Shown here one piece after another: positions 24,260 to 38,611 of a stretch of 64,000 bases of DNA (the stretch's first letter is position 1; every line of letters begins with the position of its first letter). Source of the stretch: Tetradesmus obliquus (taxonomy: Eukaryota > Chlorophyta > Chlorophyceae > Sphaeropleales > Scenedesmaceae); contig CP126203.1 in NCBI GenBank assembly GCA_030272155.1, forward strand, positions 1,922,001-1,986,000. Direction: 5' to 3'. The position numbers and the translations under genes were made by a program. The notes beneath the pieces were generated by a model. The model saw only the letters and a program-made list of their open reading frames with translations, searched no databases and was not told where the DNA came from.

Positions 24260-26278
24260 CTTTTCTCCCTTACGTTCTTTCCACCAGCATGTGAGGCCCT
24301 TACCTGCCTAGGACCGACACAAGAATGTAAGAGCAGCGGCCTTCGAAGCGTCGCTACAGACGAATTTTCGGTCCGGCGCGCCGACTTGTGCTTCATGGCA
24401 AGGTGTTGGGTGTGCATTGTGAAAGTTCAAATACTGGTATAAATAGTCTTAAAATGTTGATTTATCAATTTGAGAGCCTTACGAATGTCCTGGATGCAGG
24501 ATGCGGGTTGGCAAGGGTGCCGGTGCATCCCCACTGGAACTCACTGGTCGGCTAAAAATCACACAGGTCGCTTTTCTCCCGTACGTTCCTTCAACCAGCA
24601 TTTGAGGCCCTTACCTGCCTAGGACCGACACGAGAATGTAAGAGCAGCGGCCTTCGAAGCGTCGCTACAGACGAATTTTCGGTCCGGCGCGCCGACTCGC
24701 GCTTTATGGCAAGGTGTTGGGTGTGCATTGTGAAAGTTAATTTACTGTTGCAAATATTCGTAAAATGTTGATTTATCAATTTGAGAGCGTTACGAATATT
24801 CCGGATGCAGGATGCGGGTTGGCAAGGGTGCCGGTGCATCCCCACTGGAAATTCACTGGTCGGCTAAAAATCACACAGGTCGCTTTTCTCCCGTACGTTC
24901 CTTCAACCAGCATGTGAGGCCCTTACCTGCCTAGGACCGACACGAGAATGTAAGAGCAGCGGCCTTCGAAGCGTCGCTACAGACGAATTTTCGGTCCGGC
25001 GCGCCGACTCGCGCTTTATGGCAAGGTGTTGGGTGTGCATTGTGAAAGTTAATTTACTGTTGCAAATATTCGTAAAATGTTGATTTATCAACTTTAGAGC
25101 CTTACGAATGTCCTGGATGCAGGATGCGGGTTGGCAAGGGTGCCGGTGCATCCCCACTGGAACTCACTGGTCGGCTAAAAATCACACAGGTCGCTTTTCT
25201 CCCGTACGTTCCTTCCACCAACATGTGAGGCCCTTACCTGCCTAGGACCGACACGAGAATGTAAGAGCAGCGGCCTTCGAAGCGTCGCTACAGACGAATT
25301 TTCGGTCCGGCGCGCCGACTTGCGCTTTATGGCAAGGTGTTGGGTGTGCATTGTGAAAGTTCAAATACTGGTATAAATAGTCGTGAAATGTTGATTTATC
25401 AATTTGAGAGCCTTACGAATGTCCTGGATGCAGGATGCGGGTTGGCAAGGGTGCCGGTGCATCCCCACTGGAAACTCACTGGTCGGCTAAAAATCACACA
25501 GGTCGCTTTTCTCCCTTACGTTCTTTCCACCACCATGTGAGGCCCTTACCTGCCTAGGCCCGACTTGAGAAGGTAAGAGCAGCGGCCTTCGAAGCGTCGC
25601 TACAGACGAATTTTCGGTCCGGCGCGCCGACTTGTGCTTTATGGCAAGGTGTTGGGTGTGCATTGTGAAAGTTCAAATACTGGTATAAATAGTCGTAAAA
25701 TGTTGATTTATCAATTTGAGAGCCTTACGAATGTCCTGGATGCAGGATGCGGGTTGGCAAGGGTGCCGGTGCATCCCCACTGGAAACTCACTGGTCGGCT
25801 AAAAATCACACAGGTCGCTTTTCTCCCTTACGTTCTTTCCACCAGCATGTGAGGCCCTTACCTGCCTAGGACCGACTTGAGAAGGTAAGAGCAGCGGCCT
25901 TCGAAGCGTCGCTACAGACGAATTTTCGGTCCGGCGCGCCGACTTGTGCTTCATGGCAAGGTGTTGGGTGTGCATTGTGAAAGTTCAAATACTGGTATAA
26001 ATAGTCGTAAAATGTTGATTTATCAATTTTAGAGCCTTACGAATGTCCTGGATGCAGGATGCGGGTTGGCAAGGGTGCCGGTGCATCCCCACTGGAAACT
26101 CACTGGTCGGCTAAAAATCACACAGGTCGCTTTTCTCCCGTACGTTCTTTCCACCAGCATGTGAGGCCCTTACCTGCCTAGGACCGACTTGAGAAGGTAA
26201 GAGCAGCGGCCTTCGAAGCGTCGCTACAGACGAATTTTCGGTCCGGCGCGCCGACTTGTGCTTTATGGCAAGGTGTTG

Positions 26279-26315
26279 CGCCCTTGTAACGTTCTTGCTT
26301 CAAAAAAAAAAAAAA
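26279..26315 (+). mobile_element. 5'-truncated retroposon tail, TGGCAAGGTGTTG site
   Basis: This is the counterpart of 7746 in the duplicated block, with a longer A-run. Confidence 0.88.
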
Positions 26316-27575
26316 TGGCAAGGTGTTGGGTGTGCATTGTGAAAGTTCAAATACTGGTATAAATAGTCGTAAAATGTTGATTTATCAATTTGAGAGCCTT
26401 ACGAATGTCCTGGATGCAGGATGCGGGTTGGCAAGGGTGCCGGTGCATCCCCACTGGAAACTCACTGGTCGGCTAAAAATCACACAGGTCGCTTTTCTCC
26501 CTTACGTTCTTTCCACCAGCATGTGAGGCCTTCACCTACCTAGGACCGACTTGAGAAGGTAAGAGCAGCGGCCTTCGAAGCGTCGCTACAGACGAATTTT
26601 CGGTCCGGCGCGCCGACTTGTGCTTTATGGCAAGGTGTTGGGTGTGCATTTTGAAAGTTCAAATACTGGTATAAATAGTCGTAAAATGTTGATTTATCAA
26701 TTTTAGAGCCTTACGAATGTCCTGGATGCAGGATGCGGGTTGGCAAGGGTGCCGGTGCATCCCCACTGGAAACTCACTGGTCGGCTGAAAATCACACAGG
26801 TCGCTTTTCTCCCTTACGTTCTTTCCACCAGCATGTGAGGCCCTTACCTGCCTAGGACCGACTTGAGAAGGTAAGAGCAGCGGCCTTCGAAGCGTCGCTA
26901 CAGACGAATTTTCGGTCCGGCGCGCCGACTTGTGCTTTATGGCAAGGTGTTGGGTGTGCATTGTGAAAGTTCAAATACTGGTATAAATAGTCGTAAAATG
27001 TTGATTTATCAATTTGAGAGCCTTACGAATGTCCTGGATGCAGGATGCGGGTTGGCAAGGGTGCCGGTGCATCCCCACTGGAAACTCACTGGTCGGCTAA
27101 AAATCACACAGGTCGCTTTTCTCCCTTACGTTCTTTCCACCAGCATGTGAGGCCCTTACCTGCCTAGGACCGACTTGAGAAGGTAAGAGCAGCGGCCTTC
27201 GAAGCGTCGCTACAGACGAATTTTCGGTCCGGCGCGCCGACTTGTGCTTTATGGCAAGGTGTTGGGTGTGCATTGTGAAAGTTCAAATACTGGTATAAAT
27301 AGTCGTAAAATGTTGATTTATCAATTTTAGAGCCTTACGAATGTCCTGGATGCAGGATGCGGGTTGGCAAGGGTGCCGGTGCATCCCCACTGGAACTCAC
27401 TGGTCGGCTAAAAATCACACAGGTCGCTTTTCTCCCTTACATTCTTTCCACCAGCATGTGAGGCCTTTACCTGCCTAGGATTGACTTGAGAAGGTAAGAG
27501 CAGCGGCCTTCGAAGCGTCGCTACAGACGAATTTTCGGTCCGGCGCGCCGACTTGTGCTTTATGGCAAGGTGTTG

Positions 27576-27612
27576 CGCCCTTGTAACGTTCTTGCTTCAA
27601 AAAAAAAAAAAA
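27576..27612 (+). mobile_element. 5'-truncated retroposon tail, TGGCAAGGTGTTG site
   Basis: This is the counterpart of 9041, followed by a type B unit with the rare GTTCTAATACTGG variant. Confidence 0.88.
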
Positions 27613-30600
27613 TGGCAAGGTGTTGGGTGTGCATTGTGAAAGTTCTAATACTGGTATAAATAGTCGTAAAATGTTGATTTATCAATTTGAGAGCCTTACG
27701 AATGTCCTGGATGCAGGATGCGGGTTGGCAAGGGTGCCGGTGCATCCCCACTGGAAACTCACTGGTCGGCTAAAAATCACACAGGTCGCTTTTCTCCCGT
27801 ACGTTCCTTCAACCAGCATTTGAGGCCCTTACCTGCCTAGGACCGACACAAGAATGTAAGAGCAGCGGCCTTCGAAGCGTCGCTACAGACGAATTTTCGG
27901 TCCGGCGCGCCGACTCGCGCTTTATGGCAAGGTGTTGGGTGTGCATTGTGAAAGTTAATTTACTGTTGCAAATATTCGTAAAATGTTGATTTATCAATTT
28001 GAGAGCGTTACGAATGTTCCGGATGCAGGATGCGGGTTGGCAAGGGTGCCGGTGCATCCCCACTGGAAATTCACTGGTCGGCTAAAAATCACACAGGTCG
28101 CTTTTCTCCCGTACGTTCCTTCAACCAGCATGTGAGGCCCTTACCTGCCTAGGACCGACACGAGAATGTAAGAGCAGCGGCCTTCGAAGCGTCGCTACAG
28201 ACGAATTTTCGGTCCGGCGCGCCGACTCGCGCTTTATGGCAAGGTGTTGGGTGTGCATTGTGAAAGTTAATTTACTGTTGCAAATATTTTTAAAATGTTG
28301 ATTTATCAATTTTAGAGCCTTACGAATATTCCGGATGCAGGATGCGGGTTGGCAAGGGTGCCGGTGCATCCCCACTGGAACTCACTGGTCGGCTAAAAAT
28401 CACACAGGTCGCTTTTCTCCCGTACGTTCCTTCAACCAGCATTTTAGGCCCTTACCTGCCTAGGACCGACACGAGAATGTAAGAGCAGCGGCCTTCGAAG
28501 CGTCGCTACAGACGAATTTTCGGTCCGGCGCGCCGACTTGTGCTTTATGGCAAGGTGTTGGGTGTGCATTGTGAAAGTTCAAATACTGGTATAAATAATA
28601 GTCGTAAAATGTTGATTTATCAATTTTAGAGCCTTACGAATGTCCTGGATGCAGGATGCGGGTTGGCAAGGGTGCCGGTGCATCCCCACTGGAACTCACT
28701 GGTCGGCTAAAAATCACACAGGTCGCTTTTCTCCCGTACGTTCCTTCCACCAACATGTGAGGCCCTTACCTGCCTAGGACCGACACGAGAATGTAAGAGC
28801 AGCGGCCTTCGAAGCGTCGCTACAGACGAATTTTCGGTCCGGCGCGCCGACTTGCGCTTTATGGCAAGGTGTTGGGTGTGCATTGTGAAAGTTAATTTAC
28901 TGTTGCAAATATTCGTAAAATGTTTATTTATCAATTTTAGAGCCTTACGAATATTCCGGATGCAGGATGCGGGTTGGCAAGGGTGCCGGTGCATCCCCAC
29001 TGGAAATTCACTGGTCGGCTAAAAATCACACAGGTCGCTTTTCTCCCGTACGTTCCTTCAACCAGCATTTGAGGCCCTTACCTGCCTAGGACCGACACAA
29101 GAATAAGAGCAGCGGCCTTCGAAGCGTCGCTACAGACGAATTTTCGGTCCGGCGCGCCGACTTGTGCTTTATGGCAAGGTGTTGGGTGTGCATTGTGAAA
29201 GTTCAAATAATGGTATAAAAAGTCTTAAAATGTTGATTTATCAATTTTAGAGCCTTACGAATGTCCTGGATGCAGGATGCGGGTTGGCAAGGGTGCCGGT
29301 GCATCCCCACTGGAAACTCACTGGTCGGCTAAAAATCACACAGGTCGCTTTTCTCCCTTACGTTCTTTCCACCAGCATGTTAGGCCCTTACCTGCCTAGG
29401 ACCGACTTGAGAAGGTAAGAGCAGCGGCCTTCGAAGCGTCGCTACAGACGAATTTTCGGTCCGGCGCGCCGACTTGTGCTTTATGGCAAGGTGTTGGGTG
29501 TGCATTGTGAAAGTTCAAATACTGGTATAAATAGTCGTAAAATGTTGATTTATCAATTTGAGAGCCTTACGAATGTCCTGGATGCAGGATGCGGGTTGGC
29601 AAGGGTGCCGGTGCATCCCCACTGGAAACTCACTGGTCGGCTAAAAATCACACAGGTCGCTTTTCTCCCTTACGTTCTTTCCACCAGCATGTGAGGCCCT
29701 TACCTGCCTAGGACCGACTTGAGAAGGTAAGAGCAGCGGCCTTCGAAGCGTCGCTACAGACGAATTTTCGGTCCGGCGCGCCGACTTGTGCTTTATGGCA
29801 AGGTGTTGGGTGTGCATTGTGAAAGTTCAAATACTGGTATAAATAGTCGTAAAATGTTGATTTATCAATTTTAGAGCCTTACGAATGTCCTGGATGCAGG
29901 ATGCGGGTTGGCAAGGGTGCCGGTGCATCCCCACTGGAACTCACTGGTCGGCTAAAAATCACACAGGTCGCTTTTCTCCCGTACGTTCCTTCCACCAACA
30001 TGTGAGGCCCTTACCTGCCTAGGACCGACACGAGAATGTAAGAGCAGCGGCCTTCGAAGCGTCGCTACAAACGAATTTTCGGTCCGGCGCGCCGACTTGC
30101 GCTTTATGGCAAGGTGTTGGGTGTGCATTGTGAAAGTTAATTTACTGTTGCAAATATTCGTAAAATGTTTATTTATCAATTTTAGAGCCTTACGAATATT
30201 CCGGATGCAGGATGCGGGTTGGCAAGGGTGCCGGTGCATCCCCACTGGAAACTCACTGGTCGGCTAAAAATCACACAGGTCGCTTTTCTCCCGTACGTTC
30301 CTTCAACCGGCATTTGAGGCCCTTACCTGCCTAGGACCGACACAAGAATAAGAGCAGCGGCCTTCGAAGCGTCGCTACAGACGAATTTTCGGTCCGGCGC
30401 GCCGACTTGTGCTTTATTGCAAGGTGTTGGGTGTGCATTGTGAAAGTTCAAATACTGGTATAAAAAGTCTTAAAATGTTGATTTATCAATTTGAGAGCCT
30501 AACGAATGTCCTGGATGCAGGATGCGGGTTGGCAAGGGTGCCGGTGCATCCCCACTGGAAACTCACTGGTCGGCTAAAAATCACACAGGTCGCTTTTCTC

Positions 30601-31108
30601 CCTTACGTTCTTTCCACCAGCATGTGAGGCCCTTACCTGCCTAGGACCGACTTGAGAAGGTAAGAGCAGCGGCCTTCGAAGCGTCGCTACAGACGAATTT
30701 TCGGTCCGGCGCGCCGACTTGTGCTTTATGGCAAGGTGTTGGGTGTGCATTGTGAAAGTTCAAATACTGGTATAAATAGTCGTAAAATGTTGATTCATCA
30801 GTTTGAGAGCCTTACGAATGTCCTGGATGCAGGATGCGGGTTGGCAAGGGTGCCGGTGCATCCCCACTGGAAACTCACTGGTCGGCTAAAAATCACACAG
30901 GTCGCTTTTCTCCCTTACGTTCTTTCCACCGGCATGTGAGGCCTTTACCTGCCTAGGACCGACTTGAGAAGGTAAGAGCAGCGGCCTTCGAAGCGTCGCT
31001 ACAGACGAATTTTCGGTCCGGCGCGCCGACTTGTGCTTTATGGCAAGGTGTTGGGTGTGCATTGTGAAAGTTCAAATACTGGTATAAATAGTCGTAAAAT
31101 GTTGATTT

Positions 31109-31664
31109 TTTTTTTTTTTTTTTGAAGCAAGAACGTTACAAGGGCGGACCTAAATAACTGTGCACTTGCTCCATAAAAAGATCCATTGAGAGAGTGAGGC
31201 AACCTGTTCCGCACTCACTCCACAGGTCTCTTGTACCAAGAGACGCTGTCACACGATCATGCAGACAGCCCCTTGCGGAGCAGCCCCGAAAGGCATCCAG
31301 GACCTGACCGAGTGCCCAGACTCCACTAAAATCACAGCCGCGCAATGACGTCCTGTGATGTGTGACATACCGTGACTGGCCCTTGAAACAAAATCTGTCC
31401 ATGGCGTAACTGTCAGCTATCACTGCATGGTGACTTGTACACCTCTACAAGCTGCACTTTACAGGCAGCATTACGACACCTACACAAGACGCCTATTAAT
31501 AGGTGACGGATTGTCGACACAGACAATCCCCACCTGACTATTCATTGACTCTCCACTTCATGCAAAGCACATCCTGCTACTGACCGAACATACACCTATG
31601 AGATACGTGGCATTCTGTAGGAAATGACACCACCTCAGGCACACAAAGCCACACACACACAAAC
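31109..31664 (-). mobile_element. Third copy of the 12621-type retroposon
   Basis: AAATGTTGATTT lies on both sides. The hairpin loop reads GTCGAC here, against GTTGAC in the 12621 and 16979 copies, so this copy keeps the perfect stem. Confidence 0.9.
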
Positions 31665-34114
31665 AAATGTTGATTTATCAATTTTAGAGCCTTACGAATG
31701 TCCTGGATGCAGGATGCGGGTTGGCAAGGGTGCCGGTGCATCCCCACTGGAAACTCACTGGTCGGCTAAAAATCACACAGGTCGCTTTTCTCCCGTACGT
31801 TCCTTCAACCAGCATTTGAGGCCCTTACCTGCCTAGGACCGACACAAGAATGTAAGAGCAGCGGCCTTCGAAGCGTCGCTACAGACGAATTTTCGGTCCG
31901 GCGCGCCGACTTGTGCTTTATGGCAAGGTGTTGGGTGTGCATTGTGAAAGTTCAAATACTGGTATAAATAGTCGTAAAATGTTGATTTATCAATTTTAGA
32001 GCCTTACGAATGTCCTGGATGCAGGATGCGGGTTGGCAAGGGTGCCGGTGCATCCCCACTGGAACTCACTGGTCGGCTAAAAATCACACAGGTCGCTTTT
32101 TTCCCGTACGTTCCTTCAACCAGCATTTTAGGCCCTTACCTGCCTAGGACCGACACGAGAATGTAAGAGCAGCGGCCTTCGAAGCGTCGCTACAGACGAA
32201 TTTTCGGTCCGGCGCGCCGACTCGCGCTTTATGGCAAGGTGTTGGGTGTGCATTGTGAAAGTTAATTTACTGTTGCAAATATTCGTAAAATGTTGATTTA
32301 TCAATTTTAGAGCCTTACGAATATTCCGGATGCAGGATGCGGGTTGGCAAGGGTGCCGGTGCATCCCCACTGGAAACTCACTGGTCGGCTAAAAATCACA
32401 CAGGTCGCTTTTCTCCCTTACGTTCTTTCCACCAGCATGTGAGGCCCTTACCTGCCTAGGACCGACACAAGAATGTAAGAGCAGCGGCCTTCGAAGCGTC
32501 GCTACAGACGAATTTTCGGTCCGGCGCGCCGACTTGTGCTTCATGGCAAGGTGTTGGGTGTGCATTGTGAAAGTTCAAATACTGGTATAAATAGTCTTAA
32601 AATGTTGATTTATTAATTTGAGAGCCTTACGAATGTCCTGGATGCAGGATGCGGGTTGGCAAGGGTGCCGGTGCATCCCCACTGGAACTCACTGGTCGGC
32701 TAAAAATCACACAGGTCGCTTTTCTCCCGTACGTTCCTTCAACCAGCATTTGAGGCCCTTACCTGCCTAGGACCGACACGAGAATGTAAGAGCAGCGGCC
32801 TTCGAAGCGTCGCTACAGACGAATTTTCGGTCCGGCGCGCCGACTCGCGCTTTATGGCAAGGTGTTGGGTGTGCATTGTGAAAGTTAATTTACTGTTGCA
32901 AATATTCGTAAAATGTTGATTTATCAATTTGAGAGCGTTACGAATATTCCGGATGCAGGATGCGGGTTGGCAAGGGTGCCGGTGCATCCCCACTGGAAAT
33001 TCACTGGTCGGCTAAAAATCACACAGGTCGCTTTTCTCCCGTACGTTCCTTCAACCAGCATGTGAGGCCCTTACCTGCCTAGGACCGACACGAGAATGTA
33101 AGAGCAGCGGCCTTCGAAGCGTCGCTACAGACGAATTTTCGGTCCGGCGCGCCGACTCGCGCTTTATGGCAAGGTGTTGGGTGTGCATTGTGAAAGTTAA
33201 TTTACTGTTGCAAATATTCGTAAAATGTTGATTTATCAATTTTAGAGCCTTACGAATGTCCTGGATGCAGGATGCGGGTTGGCAAGGGTGCCGGTGCATC
33301 CCCACTGGAACTCACTGGTCGGCTAAAAATCACACAGGTCGCTTTTCTCCCGTACGTTCCTTCCACCAACATGTGAGGCCCTTACCTGCCTAGGACCGAC
33401 ACGAGAATGTAAGAGCAGCGGCCTTCGAAGCGTCGCTACAGACGAATTTTCGGTCCGGCGCGCCGACTTGCGCTTTATGGCAAGGTGTTGGGTGTGCATT
33501 GTGAAAGTTCAAATACTGGTATAAATAGTCGTGAAATGTTGATTTATCAATTTGAGAGCCTTACGAATGTCCTGGATGCAGGATGCGGGTTGGCAAGGGT
33601 GCCGGTGCATCCCCACTGGAAACTCACTGGTCGGCTAAAAATCACACAGGTCGCTTTTCTCCCTTACGTTCTTTCCACCACCATGTGAGGCCCTTACCTG
33701 CCTAGGCCCGACTTGAGAAGGTAAGAGCAGCGGCCTTCGAAGCGTCGCTACAGACGAATTTTCGGTCCGGCGCGCCGACTTGTGCTTTATGGCAAGGTGT
33801 TGGGTGTGCATTGTGAAAGTTCAAATACTGGTATAAATAGTCGTAAAATGTTGATTTATCAATTTGAGAGCCTTACGAATGTCCTGGATGCAGGATGCGG
33901 GTTGGCAAGGGTGCCGGTGCATCCCCACTGGAAACTCACTGGTCGGCTAAAAATCACACAGGTCGCTTTTCTCCCTTACGTTCTTTCCACCAGCATGTGA
34001 GGCCCTTACCTGCCTAGGACCGACTTGAGAAGGTAAGAGCAGCGGCCTTCGAAGCGTCGCTACAGACGAATTTTCGGTCCGGCGCGCCGACTTGTGCTTT
34101 ATGGCAAGGTGTTG

Positions 34115-34149
34115 CGCCCTTGTAACGTTCTTGCTTCAAAAAAAAAAAA
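34115..34149 (+). mobile_element. 5'-truncated retroposon tail, TGGCAAGGTGTTG site
   Basis: It lies in the first copy of the 3,165-bp tandem pair. Confidence 0.87.
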
Positions 34150-37100
34150 TGGCAAGGTGTTGGGTGTGCATTGTGAAAGTTCAAATACTGGTATAAATAG
34201 TCGTAACATGTTGATTTATCAATTTGAGAGCCTTACGAATGTCCTGGATGCAGGATGCGGGTTGGCAAGGGTGCCGGTGCATCCCCACTGGAAACTCACT
34301 GGTCGGCTAAAAATCACACAGGTCGCTTTTCTCCCTTACGTTCTTTCCACCAGCATGTGAGGCCTTCACCTACCTAGGACCGACTTGAGAAGGTAAGAGC
34401 AGCGGCCTTCGAAGCGTCGCTACAGACGAATTTTCGGTCCGGCGCGCCGACTTGTGCTTTATGGCAAGGTGTTGGGTGTGCATTTTGAAAGTTCAAATAC
34501 TGGTATAAATAGTCGTAAAATGTTGATCTATCAATTTTAGAGCCTTACGAATGTCCTGGATGCAGGATGCGGGTTGGCAAGGGTGCCGGTGCATCCCCAC
34601 TGGAAACTCACTGGTCGGCTGAAAATCACACAGGTCGCTTTTCTCCCTTACGTTCTTTCCACCAGCATGTGAGGCCCTTACCTGCCTAGGACCGACTTGA
34701 GAAGGTAAGAGCAGCGGCCTTCGAAGCGTCGCTACAGACGAATTTTCGGTCCGGCGCGCCGACTTGTGCTTTATGGCAAGGTGTTGGGTGTGCATTGTGA
34801 AAGTTCAAATACTGGTATAAATAGTCGTAAAATGTTGATTTATCAATTTTAGAGCCTTACGAATGTCCTGGATGCAGGATGCGGGTTGGCAAGGGTGCCG
34901 GTGCATCCCCACTGGAAACTCACTGGTCGGCTAAAAATCACACAGGTCGCTTTTCTCCCGTACGTTCCTTCAACCAGCATTTGAGGCCCTTACCTGCCTA
35001 GGACCGACACAAGAATGTAAGAGCAGCGGCCTTCGAAGCGTCGCTACAGACGAATTTTCGGTCCGGCGCGCCGACTTGTGCTTTATGGCAAGGTGTTGGG
35101 TGTGCATTGTGAAAGTTCAAATACTGGTATAAATAGTCGTAAAATGTTGATTTATCAATTTTAGAGCCTTACGAATGTCCTGGATGCAGGATGCGGGTTG
35201 GCAAGGGTGCCGGTGCATCCCCACTGGAACTCACTGGTCGGCTAAAAATCACACAGGTCGCTTTTTTCCCGTACGTTCCTTCAACCAGCATTTTAGGCCC
35301 TTACCTGCCTAGGACCGACACGAGAATGTAAGAGCAGCGGCCTTCGAAGCGTCGCTACAGACGAATTTTCGGTCCGGCGCGCCGACTCGCGCTTTATGGC
35401 AAGGTGTTGGGTGTGCATTGTGAAAGTTAATTTACTGTTGCAAATATTCGTAAAATGTTGATTTATCAATTTTAGAGCCTTACGAATATTCCGGATGCAG
35501 GATGCGGGTTGGCAAGGGTGCCGGTGCATCCCCACTGGAAACTCACTGGTCGGCTAAAAATCACACAGGTCGCTTTTCTCCCTTACGTTCTTTCCACCAG
35601 CATGTGAGGCCCTTACCTGCCTAGGACCGACACAAGAATGTAAGAGCAGCGGCCTTCGAAGCGTCGCTACAGACGAATTTTCGGTCCGGCGCGCCGACTT
35701 GTGCTTCATGGCAAGGTGTTGGGTGTGCATTGTGAAAGTTCAAATACTGGTATAAATAGTCTTAAAATGTTGATTTATCAATTTGAGAGCCTTACGAATG
35801 TCCTGGATGCAGGATGCGGGTTGGCAAGGGTGCCGGTGCATCCCCACTGGAACTCACTGGTCGGCTAAAAATCACACAGGTCGCTTTTCTCCCGTACGTT
35901 CCTTCAACCAGCATTTGAGGCCCTTACCTGCCTAGGACCGACACGAGAATGTAAGAGCAGCGGCCTTCGAAGCGTCGCTACAGACGAATTTTCGGTCCGG
36001 CGCGCCGACTCGCGCTTTATGGCAAGGTGTTGGGTGTGCATTGTGAAAGTTAATTTACTGTTGCAAATATTCGTAAAATGTTGATTTATCAATTTGAGAG
36101 CGTTACGAATATTCCGGATGCAGGATGCGGGTTGGCAAGGGTGCCGGTGCATCCCCACTGGAAATTCACTGGTCGGCTAAAAATCACACAGGTCGCTTTT
36201 CTCCCGTACGTTCCTTCAACCAGCATGTGAGGCCCTTACCTGCCTAGGACCGACACGAGAATGTAAGAGCAGCGGCCTTCGAAGCGTCGCTACAGACGAA
36301 TTTTCGGTCCGGCGCGCCGACTCGCGCTTTATGGCAAGGTGTTGGGTGTGCATTGTGAAAGTTAATTTACTGTTGCAAATATTCGTAAAATGTTGATTTA
36401 TCAATTTTAGAGCCTTACGAATGTCCTGGATGCAGGATGCGGGTTGGCAAGGGTGCCGGTGCATCCCCACTGGAACTCACTGGTCGGCTAAAAATCACAC
36501 AGGTCGCTTTTCTCCCGTACGTTCCTTCCACCAACATGTGAGGCCCTTACCTGCCTAGGACCGACACGAGAATGTAAGAGCAGCGGCCTTCGAAGCGTCG
36601 CTACAGACGAATTTTCGGTCCGGCGCGCCGACTTGCGCTTTATGGCAAGGTGTTGGGTGTGCATTGTGAAAGTTCAAATACTGGTATAAATAGTCGTGAA
36701 ATGTTGATTTATCAATTTGAGAGCCTTACGAATGTCCTGGATGCAGGATGCGGGTTGGCAAGGGTGCCGGTGCATCCCCACTGGAAACTCACTGGTCGGC
36801 TAAAAATCACACAGGTCGCTTTTCTCCCTTACGTTCTTTCCACCACCATGTGAGGCCCTTACCTGCCTAGGCCCGACTTGAGAAGGTAAGAGCAGCGGCC
36901 TTCGAAGCGTCGCTACAGACGAATTTTCGGTCCGGCGCGCCGACTTGTGCTTCATGGCAAGGTGTTGGGTGTGCATTGTGAAAGTTCAAATACTGGTATA
37001 AATAGTCGTAAAATGTTGATTTATCAATTTGAGAGCCTTACGAATGTCCTGGATGCAGGATGCGGGTTGGCAAGGGTGCCGGTGCATCCCCACTGGAAAC

Positions 37101-37279
37101 TCACTGGTCGGCTAAAAATCACACAGGTCGCTTTTCTCCCTTACGTTCTTTCCACCAGCATGTGAGGCCCTTACCTGCCTAGGACCGACTTGAGAAGGTA
37201 AGAGCAGCGGCCTTCGAAGCGTCGCTACAGACGAATTTTCGGTCCGGCGCGCCGACTTGTGCTTTATGGCAAGGTGTTG

Positions 37280-37313
37280 CGCCCTTGTAACGTTCTTGCT
37301 TCAAAAAAAAAAA
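37280..37313 (+). mobile_element. 5'-truncated retroposon tail, TGGCAAGGTGTTG site
   Basis: It lies in the second copy of the 3,165-bp tandem pair. Confidence 0.87.
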
Positions 37314-38574
37314 ATGGCAAGGTGTTGGGTGTGCATTGTGAAAGTTCAAATACTGGTATAAATAGTCGTAAAATGTTGATTTATCAATTTGAGAGCCTTA
37401 CGAATGTCCTGGATGCAGGATGCGGGTTGGCAAGGGTGCCGGTGCATCCCCACTGGAAACTCACTGGTCGGCTAAAAATCACACAGGTCGCTTTTCTCCC
37501 TTACGTTCTTTCCACCAGCATGTGAGGCCTTCACCTACCTAGGACCGACTTGAGAAGGTAAGAGCAGCGGCCTTCGAAGCGTCGCTACAGACGAATTTTC
37601 GGTCCGGCGCGCCGACTTGTGCTTTATGGCAAGGTGTTGGGTGTGCATTTTGAAAGTTCAAATACTGGTATAAATAGTCGTAAAATGTTGATCTATCAAT
37701 TTTAGAGCCTTACGAATGTCCTGGATGCAGGATGCGGGTTGGCAAGGGTGCCGGTGCATCCCCACTGGAAACTCACTGGTCGGCTGAAAATCACACAGGT
37801 CGCTTTTCTCCCTTACGTTCTTTCCACCAGCATGTGAGGCCCTTACCTGCCTAGGACCGACTTGAGAAGGTAAGAGCAGCGGCCTTCGAAGCGTCGCTAC
37901 AGACGAATTTTCGGTCCGGCGCGCCGACTTGTGCTTTATGGCAAGGTGTTGGGTGTGCATTGTGAAAGTTCAAATACTGGTATAAATAGTCGTAAAATGT
38001 TGATTTATCAATTTGAGAGCCTTACGAATGTCCTGGATGCAGGATGCGGGTTGGCAAGGGTGCCGGTGCATCCCCACTGGAAACTCACTGGTCGGCTAAA
38101 AATCACACAGGTCGCTTTTCTCCCTTACGTTCTTTCCACCAGCATGTGAGGCCCTTACCTGCCTAGGACCGACTTGAGAAGGTAAGAGCAGCGGCCTTCG
38201 AAGCGTCGCTACAGACGAATTTTCGGTCCGGCGCGCCGACTTGTGCTTTATGGCAAGGTGTTGGGTGTGCATTGTGAAAGTTCAAATACTGGTATAAATA
38301 GTCGTAAAATGTTGATTTATCAATTTTAGAGCCTTACGAATGTCCTGGATGCAGGATGCGGGTTGGCAAGGGTGCCGGTGCATCCCCACTGGAACTCACT
38401 GGTCGGCTAAAAATCACACAGGTCGCTTTTCTCCCTTACGTTCTTTCCACCAGCATGTGAGGCCTTTACCTGCCTAGGATTGACTTGAGAAGGTAAGAGC
38501 AGCGGCCTTCGAAGCGTCGCTACAGACGAATTTTCGGTCCGGCGCGCCGACTTGTGCTTTATGGCAAGGTGTTG

Positions 38575-38611
38575 CGCCCTTGTAACGTTCTTGCTTCAAA
38601 AAAAAAAAAAA
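38575..38611 (+). mobile_element. 5'-truncated retroposon tail, TGGCAAGGTGTTG site
   Basis: This is the counterpart of 27576, again followed by the GTTCTAATACTGG unit. Confidence 0.87.

Larger units (their letters stand above)
21880..25580 (+). repeat. 1.86-kb tandem duplication within the array
   Basis: Landmarks recur at an offset of 1857-1858 bp: poly(T) retroposon remnant 22351/24208, unit variants 22733/24591 and 23045/24903, and the rare GACTTGTGTTTTATGG unit at about 21917/23775. The edges are approximate. Confidence 0.75.
22508..27630 (+). repeat. 5.1-kb block duplicated from (or to) 3977-9095
   Basis: From CTTCATGGCAAGG onward, the order of unit variants matches 3977-9095 at an offset of 18,531-18,535 bp. 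The match includes the retroposon remnant at 5677/24208 and the ORF variants at 6059/24591 and 6371/24903. It ends inside the unit after the truncated retroposon at 9041/27576. The second copy also carries differences (TGTGCAAG near 24121, CTAGGCCCGAC near 25557). Confidence 0.85.
31676..38005 (+). repeat. 3,165-bp tandem duplication (31676-34840 and 34841-38005)
   Basis: Unit variants repeat at exactly 3165 bp (32128/35293, 32739/35904, 33485/36650, 34493/37658), including the rare GATCTATCAATTTTAG variant. The first copy begins within the target-site sequence at the right end of the retroposon at 31109-31664. Confidence 0.88.
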